From the NCBI GenBank assembly GCA_030544185.1, contig JAUNRO010000080.1:1251-11393 (forward strand): DNA of 10,143 nt. The letters are read 5' to 3'. This DNA comes from Propionibacteriaceae bacterium. GTDB lineage: Bacteria > Actinomycetota > Actinomycetes > Propionibacteriales > Propionibacteriaceae. Positions 6,779 through 10,143 of the stretch are shown one piece after another. The notes beneath the pieces were generated by a model. It was given only the letters and a program-made list of their open reading frames with translations. It did no database searches and had not been told where the DNA came from. How positions within the stretch are numbered: the stretch's first letter is position 1; every line of letters begins with the position of its first letter. Position numbers and translations under genes: made by a program.

Positions 6779-7473
6779 GGGCCTACCTTCTCGTCAGCCG
6801 CGATCCGGGCGAGCGCCGTCTCGTCCAGTGCGACGGCGACCACGCACGATCCGCCGCCGAGCAGCGGGGCCGCGAGCGCGGATTCGGCGGCCGCCCAGGC
6901 GTCGGTGGGGTCGACAAGGAGCACGCGCGCGGCGGAGGGCGCCACCGCCGCCACCTCGGCGTAGGTCAAGCGTCGGCCCGCCACCTCCCAAGCGAGTTCG
7001 TCGGCCGACTCCGGCCCGTCGCCGAACCAGTCGTCGGGCTGGGCAAGCGCAGCATTCGAGAAGTCGGCCCAGCCCGCGGGCGGTGCCGCCAGGCCCACCC
7101 CGAGCGGGTGGAGGGAACAGGCGTAGGCCGGGACGCCGTCCGGGGCCGGACCCGGGTCGGGCCCGTCGACCACGAGGTCGCCCGCGCTGTCGACGACCGC
7201 CACGCCGGACTGCCACGCCGCCATCGTCCAGACCATGGTCATCCAGTGCCCCGGCTGGTTCCGGTTGAGGCGGAGCTCGAGCCGATCGCCCGGGCTCAAC
7301 TCGCCCTCGTCCGCGATGAGGTTCGCGGTCTTCGCCACCCAGTTGGCGAACGAGCGGACGGACAGCTCAGTGCGGTGCGGCCCGCCAATTGCCTGACCAG
7401 CGGTATATCCGGTCAGGAACGGGGCCGAGCCGTCCGCGCGCACGCGGCGGGCGAGCAGGTCATGGAGGAACAC
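6775..7473 (-). CDS. TIGR03089 family protein (AMP-binding-enzyme-like)
   Basis: The 232-residue product matches what I know of TIGR03089, a single-copy family known only from Actinobacteria with faint similarity to AMP-binding (adenylate-forming) enzymes. Visible features are RTELSVRSFANWVAKTANLI (34-53), resembling the helix after the N-terminal strand of adenylate-forming enzymes, GDRLELRLNRNQPGHWM (62-78), and PLLGGGSCVVA (203-213). No full adenylation motif set (Thr/Ser/Gly-rich phosphate loop or YGxTE) is present and the length is under half that of a complete enzyme, so catalysis is doubtful; function is unknown. The frame stays open far upstream, antisense to manC and fbiB, but GTG 7473 is chosen because VFLHDLLARR is the expected N-terminus and TAAGCT lies 7 bp before it. 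It overlaps the glycosyltransferase start by 4 bp. Confidence 0.82.
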   Translation of the reverse strand: MFLHDLLARRVRADGSAPFLTGYTAGQAIGGPHRTELSVRSFANWVAKTANLIADEGELSPGDRLELRLNRNQPGHWMTMVWTMAAWQSGVAVVDSAGDLVVDGPDPGPAPDGVPAYACSLHPLGVGLAAPPAGWADFSNAALAQPDDWFGDGPESADELAWEVAGRRLTYAEVAAVAPSAARVLLVDPTDAWAAAESALAAPLLGGGSCVVAVALDETALARIAADEKVGP

Positions 7474-7480
7474 GCGGGCC

Positions 7481-7486
7481 AGCTTA
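7481..7486 (-). promoter_or_regulatory. Candidate -10 box (TAAGCT) for the TIGR03089-glycosyltransferase unit
   Basis: On the minus strand TAAGCT matches TAnnnT and ends 7 bp before the GTG at 7473, with no Shine-Dalgarno in between. This is leaderless geometry and supports that start. No clear -35 is seen. Confidence 0.45.
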
Positions 7487-7541
7487 GGTGGACCCGTCCC
7501 GCGGCCGGCCACGCGTTTGCTGAGAAACCTCCACAGGCCAC

Positions 7542-7547
7542 TAAGGT
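7542..7547 (+). promoter_or_regulatory. Candidate -10 box (TAAGGT) for manC
   Basis: TAAGGT ends 7 bp before the ATG at 7555 and fits a leaderless transcript. A poor -35 candidate, TTGCTG at 7517-7522, is 19 bp upstream. The box is divergent from the TAAGCT of the TIGR03089 gene, so both promoters share an 81-bp spacer. Confidence 0.5.
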
Positions 7548-7554
7548 GAGCGCC

Positions 7555-8640
7555 ATGCGCTACGTCGTCATCATGGCCGGGGGCTCCGGCAAGCGTCTCT
7601 GGCCGCTGTCGCGGCAGGGAATGCCCAAGCAGATGCTGCATCTGGTGGGGGAGACCAGCCTCCTGCGGATGGCGTTCGACCGCGTTGTCGACGTCGTCGG
7701 GGCGGAGCAGGTGTGGGTGTGCACCGGGGCTGACTATGCCGACACGGTCCGCGCCGAACTCCCGGAGCTGCCGGCGGGCAACATCCTCGGTGAACCGACC
7801 GGCCGCGACTCGCTCAACGCCGTCGCCTGGCCCGCGGCCGTCCTCGCCGCCGCCGATCCCGAGGCCGTCGTCGCCATGGTGACCGCGGACCAGATCATGC
7901 ACCCTGTCGAGGTGTTCCAGGATGCGCTGCGCGCCGGCTTCGAGGTGGCCGAGGCGGATGCGACCGCGCTCGTCACCTTCGGTGTCGTGCCCAACAGCCC
8001 GCACACCGGCTATGGCTATCTGCACCGCGGGCCGGCCCTCGCCGGCCACGACGATGTCTTCGAGGTCGTGGAGTTCAAGGAGAAGCCCGATCGCGCGACC
8101 GCCGTGGCCTATCTGGCCGCCGGCGACTATTGGTGGAACGCCGGCATGTTCGTCTGGCGCGTGAGCACCCTGCTCGCCCAGCTCGAGAAGCTCGTGCCCG
8201 ACTGCCATGCGACCGTCGGCATCCTCGCGGCCGAGCCCGAGCGGCTCGCCGAGCTCTTCCCGACGCTGCCGAAGATCTCTGTGGACTACGCGATCATGGA
8301 GCCCGTCTCCCAGGGCCGCGGCACCGACGGTGCCCGCGTCGTCGCGGTGCGCCTGCCCATCGACTGGCATGACGTCGGCGGCTTCCCGGCCCTCGCCGAA
8401 CACCTCGAGCGGGACGCCGACGGCAACGCCGTCGAGGGCGCCTCCCTGCTCATGGATGCGCGGAACAACCTCGTCATCAACAAGTCCGACGACGGCACCG
8501 TCCTCGCCGTCCTCGGCATGGCCGACACGATCGTGGTCCGCAACGGCAACGTCACGCTCGTGTGTCCCGTCGGCCAGGCCGAGCGGATCAAGGACCTCGT
8601 CGCCAAGGCGGCCGACGAGCTCGGCGGGGCGTACGCATAG
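7555..8640 (+). CDS. manC: Mannose-1-phosphate guanylyltransferase
   Basis: The 361-residue cytoplasmic enzyme makes GDP-mannose from mannose-1-phosphate and GTP. The N-terminus MAGGSGKRLWPLSRQGMPKQ (7-26) is the nucleotide-binding signature of the ManC/AlgA type. EPTGRDSLNAV (80-90) corresponds to the usual EPxGRNTAPA, with altered residues. EFKEKPDRATAVAYL (173-187) and DYWWNAGMFVWR (191-202) are the sugar-binding FxEKP and NSGMF regions. ISVDYAIMEPVS (241-252) and WHDVGGFPALAEHL (271-284) complete the core. The C-terminal isomerase (cupin) domain of two-function enzymes is absent, so this is the short, single-activity form; mannose-6-phosphate isomerase must be encoded elsewhere. The longer open frame upstream (from 7108) runs antisense to the TIGR03089 gene and is not part of the protein. 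GDP-mannose would feed mannosylated lipids, glycans or proteins, perhaps including the product of the adjacent glycosyltransferase. Confidence 0.92.
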   Translation: MRYVVIMAGGSGKRLWPLSRQGMPKQMLHLVGETSLLRMAFDRVVDVVGAEQVWVCTGADYADTVRAELPELPAGNILGEPTGRDSLNAVAWPAAVLAAADPEAVVAMVTADQIMHPVEVFQDALRAGFEVAEADATALVTFGVVPNSPHTGYGYLHRGPALAGHDDVFEVVEFKEKPDRATAVAYLAAGDYWWNAGMFVWRVSTLLAQLEKLVPDCHATVGILAAEPERLAELFPTLPKISVDYAIMEPVSQGRGTDGARVVAVRLPIDWHDVGGFPALAEHLERDADGNAVEGASLLMDARNNLVINKSDDGTVLAVLGMADTIVVRNGNVTLVCPVGQAERIKDLVAKAADELGGAYA

Positions 8641-8666
8641 GTGCTGCAGGTCGGACGATGAGTGCG

Positions 8667-8701
8667 TATGACTTTGACCCGCCCAGCGGGTGAAAGTCAT
8701 A
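8667..8701. terminator. Two-way terminator between manC and the F420 genes
   Basis: TATGACTTTGACCCGC (8667-8682) and GCGGGTGAAAGTCATA (8686-8701) form a 16-bp stem with a single mismatch and a 3-nt loop. It sits in the 67-bp gap between the convergent stops of manC and the F420 ligase gene. The stem has a GC core next to the loop and an A/T-richer base, giving a T-containing 3' side in either direction, although there is no long T-tract. It is the strongest hairpin in the window. Confidence 0.7.
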
Positions 8702-8707
8702 GGGGCG

Positions 8708-9571
8708 TCAAACGACCCCTGTGAGCAGTCGCTCGACCCACGATCGCTCGCCGTCGGCCAGGCCGGCGCACACCGCGGCCACCAACTCCGCGCCGTCCAG
8801 CTCGACGACCTCGGCATAGGCTTCGGGCCGGCCGATCGCCCGCAGAACTGCTTCGACAACGGCCTCGCGGCGGCCCAGCCGGAAGAAATCGCGATCCTCA
8901 TCGCGCAGCAATTCCGCAGCGGCGCCGTCGGCCTCGGTGACCAGATGGGCGAGCCCGCGCACCACCGCCACGGGACGCCCGCCGAGCTTGGTCTTCGCCA
9001 GGTCCGCGGCGGCGGCGATCTCGTCGGCCACCGCAATCTCGGTGACCCGCAGGTCGTTGCCGTAGTCATCGACCCGGCCCACGTGCGAGTCCACCGCCAG
9101 CACCCCGGCCAGTCCGATGGCCAGATCGGTCTGACCGTTGCGCCAGGCGCGGCCGGCGGTGTCGCTGATGAGGACGCCGAGGCGGCGCCCCGTCGCGGCC
9201 GTCAGACCCGCCCGGATCCGCCGCGCGGAGGCATCGGGATCTCTCGGCAGTAGCAGTGCCCGGCCCGCATCGACGTTGGAGGCGTCGATCCCGGCGGCGG
9301 CGTGGACGAGGCCGAGGCGGTGTTCCACGATCACGGTCTCCCCGCGCCGGGCGACGATCCGCCGCGACTCGGCGGCGCGGGCGGCCTGCTTGTCCTCGAG
9401 CGCGATGAACCGGTCCTCGGCCTTCGAGACGATCTTCGAGGTCACGACCACGATGTCGCCGTCGCGCAGGGCCCAGCGGGGATCGCCGGCCAGCGCGGTG
9501 AGCGTCAGCTGCGCGAGATCGTCCCCGGGGCGTACCTCCCCGAACCCGGCCGGTGCGAAGATCTCGATCAC
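8708..9571 (-). CDS. cofE: Coenzyme F420-0:L-glutamate ligase (single-domain FbiB/CofE)
   Basis: This 287-residue enzyme adds glutamates through gamma-linkages to F420-0 using GTP. Family motifs are in order: DGDIVVVTSKIVSKAEDR (37-54), GIDASNVD (94-101), ISDTAGRAWRNGQTDLAIG (135-153), DDYGNDLRVTEIAVADEIAA (168-187) and TKLGGRPVAVVRG (194-206). After DFFRLG (228-233), where mycobacterial FbiB continues into an FMN-binding nitroreductase-type domain, only about 54 residues remain; they look helical and do not resemble that domain. The protein therefore has the ligase part plus a short C-terminal extension. Its GTG start (9571) overlaps the cofD stop as GTGA, with GGAG 8 nt upstream, so the pair is coupled. 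The stop is followed closely by the two-way terminator, so nothing lies downstream in the operon. The ligase call is strong; how dehydro-F420-0 is reduced is open. Confidence 0.92.
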   Translation of the reverse strand: MIEIFAPAGFGEVRPGDDLAQLTLTALAGDPRWALRDGDIVVVTSKIVSKAEDRFIALEDKQAARAAESRRIVARRGETVIVEHRLGLVHAAAGIDASNVDAGRALLLPRDPDASARRIRAGLTAATGRRLGVLISDTAGRAWRNGQTDLAIGLAGVLAVDSHVGRVDDYGNDLRVTEIAVADEIAAAADLAKTKLGGRPVAVVRGLAHLVTEADGAAAELLRDEDRDFFRLGRREAVVEAVLRAIGRPEAYAEVVELDGAELVAAVCAGLADGERSWVERLLTGVV

Positions 9572-10143
9572 GACGCGAACTCCACCCCGGCGCGGATGAA
9601 CGCAGCGGTGTCGGCGGGTGTCGTCATCAGCAGCGGTGTGGCGAGGCTGCGGAGGCCCTGGGCCTCGACCCGCCCGAGGGCACCGGCGTCGGCGCTGTCC
9701 ATGATCCAGGCGTCGAGGATGCCGCCCGGTGCGCTGCGCGGGCCATAGTGGAGCCCGACGGCGCCCGCGTCCACCTCGATGCCGATGGCCGGGAGCAGCC
9801 GGTGGGCCATGCCGAGCACGGGGGCCCCGCCGAGAATCCCGGCGAACCCGATCACGCGAGCCCGGGTGGCGCGCAGCGCGGGGCGTACGCCGGCGAGGGC
9901 GAGGATCGGGCCGATCGAGACCACCGGATTGGACGGGCCGATCAGCACGAGGTCGGCCGCGGCCAACGCCTCGGTCACCTCGCCGGTGGCTCGCGCGGCG
10001 TCGATTCCCACATGAACCACATCGAGCACCTCGGGTTGCGCGTGGAGCCGCACCCAGAACTCCTGGAAGTGCACGGCGCGCCGGCCCGAGGGCGCGTCCG
10101 GATCGGCGATGAGCACGTGGGTCTCGACCCGGTCGTCGGTCAT
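9568..10143 (-). CDS. cofD: CofD/FbiA, F420 phospho(enol)lactyl transferase (5' part outside window)
   Basis: CofD/FbiA transfers the phosphoenolpyruvate- or phospholactate-derived group from its guanylylated carrier to the deazaflavin Fo, the step before glutamate addition. The visible 191 residues are the C-terminal part: MTDDRVETHVLI, HFQEFWVR (25-32), then ADLVLIGPSNPVVSIGPIL (63-81), the best-known CofD motif, and GGAPVLGMAHRLLPAIG (105-121). The family is about 320-330 residues, and MTDDRVETHV is an internal segment of it, so the Met at the window edge is not the true start; the gene continues beyond 10143. The stop overlaps the start of cofE by 4 bp. The order cofD(fbiA)-cofE(fbiB) is the usual actinobacterial F420 operon. 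Confidence 0.93.
   Translation of the reverse strand: MTDDRVETHVLIADPDAPSGRRAVHFQEFWVRLHAQPEVLDVVHVGIDAARATGEVTEALAAADLVLIGPSNPVVSIGPILALAGVRPALRATRARVIGFAGILGGAPVLGMAHRLLPAIGIEVDAGAVGLHYGPRSAPGGILDAWIMDSADAGALGRVEAQGLRSLATPLLMTTPADTAAFIRAGVEFAS

Noticed and set aside
7108..7554. 149-residue N-terminal extension of the guanylyltransferase
   Set aside because: The enzyme family begins at the MRYVVIMAGGSG segment; the extension is antisense to the TIGR03089 gene, and the promoter-like box lies within it.
8641..8707. Palindrome considered as a mobile-element end or attachment site
   Set aside because: No transposase, integrase or target duplication is nearby, and its place between two convergent stops is explained by a terminator.
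6775..9069. 764-codon minus-strand frame as one long protein
   Set aside because: Only the part downstream of 7473 is real (TIGR03089). The rest is antisense to manC and overlaps the F420 ligase gene in another frame, with no recognisable domain.

Overview
The window is very GC-rich, gene-dense DNA with overlapping start/stop codons, many GTG starts and almost no spacer DNA, which points to an actinobacterial chromosome. The gene set fits this: an EI24 membrane protein and an acyl-CoA dehydrogenase beside purE, a DUF4333 lipoprotein, two LytR-CpsA-Psr (LCP) proteins, a TIGR03089 protein (a family known only from Actinobacteria) and the coenzyme F420 genes. From memory, purE/acyl-CoA dehydrogenase, LCP, TIGR03089, a sugar-nucleotide enzyme and fbiB-fbiA also lie near each other in mycobacteria (roughly the Rv3261-Rv3275 region). 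I therefore read this as conserved core chromosome, not an island. The single-domain F420 ligase and protein style suggest a member of Propionibacteriales or a relative, but the genus cannot be fixed from the sequence. I see no mobile element, phage gene, CRISPR array, tRNA or rRNA.

Layout. Bases 1-2161 run on the plus strand: the 3' end of purE, an EI24-domain membrane protein 5 bp later, then an acyl-CoA dehydrogenase. Bases 2204-3877 run on the minus strand: an LCP protein with one membrane anchor, followed by a small DUF4333 lipoprotein. A second, larger LCP protein with three predicted membrane spans (4033-5625, plus) is divergent from the first across a 155-bp spacer. Bases 5690-7473 run on the minus strand: a TIGR03089 protein whose stop overlaps the GTG start of a family 2 glycosyltransferase by 4 bp. 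Divergent from this pair is a mannose-1-phosphate guanylyltransferase (7555-8640, plus). Bases 8708-10143 are the minus-strand F420 genes, cofE/fbiB and the 3' part of cofD/fbiA, again with a 4-bp start/stop overlap. No gene-free stretch exceeds 155 bp.

How the genes fit together. The middle of the window has an envelope theme. The guanylyltransferase makes GDP-mannose, the glycosyltransferase probably builds a surface glycan or glycolipid, and LCP enzymes transfer lipid-linked glycopolymers to peptidoglycan. The flanks are metabolic: purine synthesis and acyl-CoA oxidation on the left, F420 assembly on the right.

The points most worth a second look are these. The F420 ligase lacks the FMN reductase domain that completes FbiB in mycobacteria. 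Four genes have a TAnnnT box 6-7 bp before the start codon and no convincing Shine-Dalgarno at normal spacing, as in leaderless transcripts. Tyrosine is mostly encoded by TAT although the DNA is GC-rich. The two neighbouring LCP paralogues have very different topology. I found no convincing undescribed system; most of the window is ordinary core genome.
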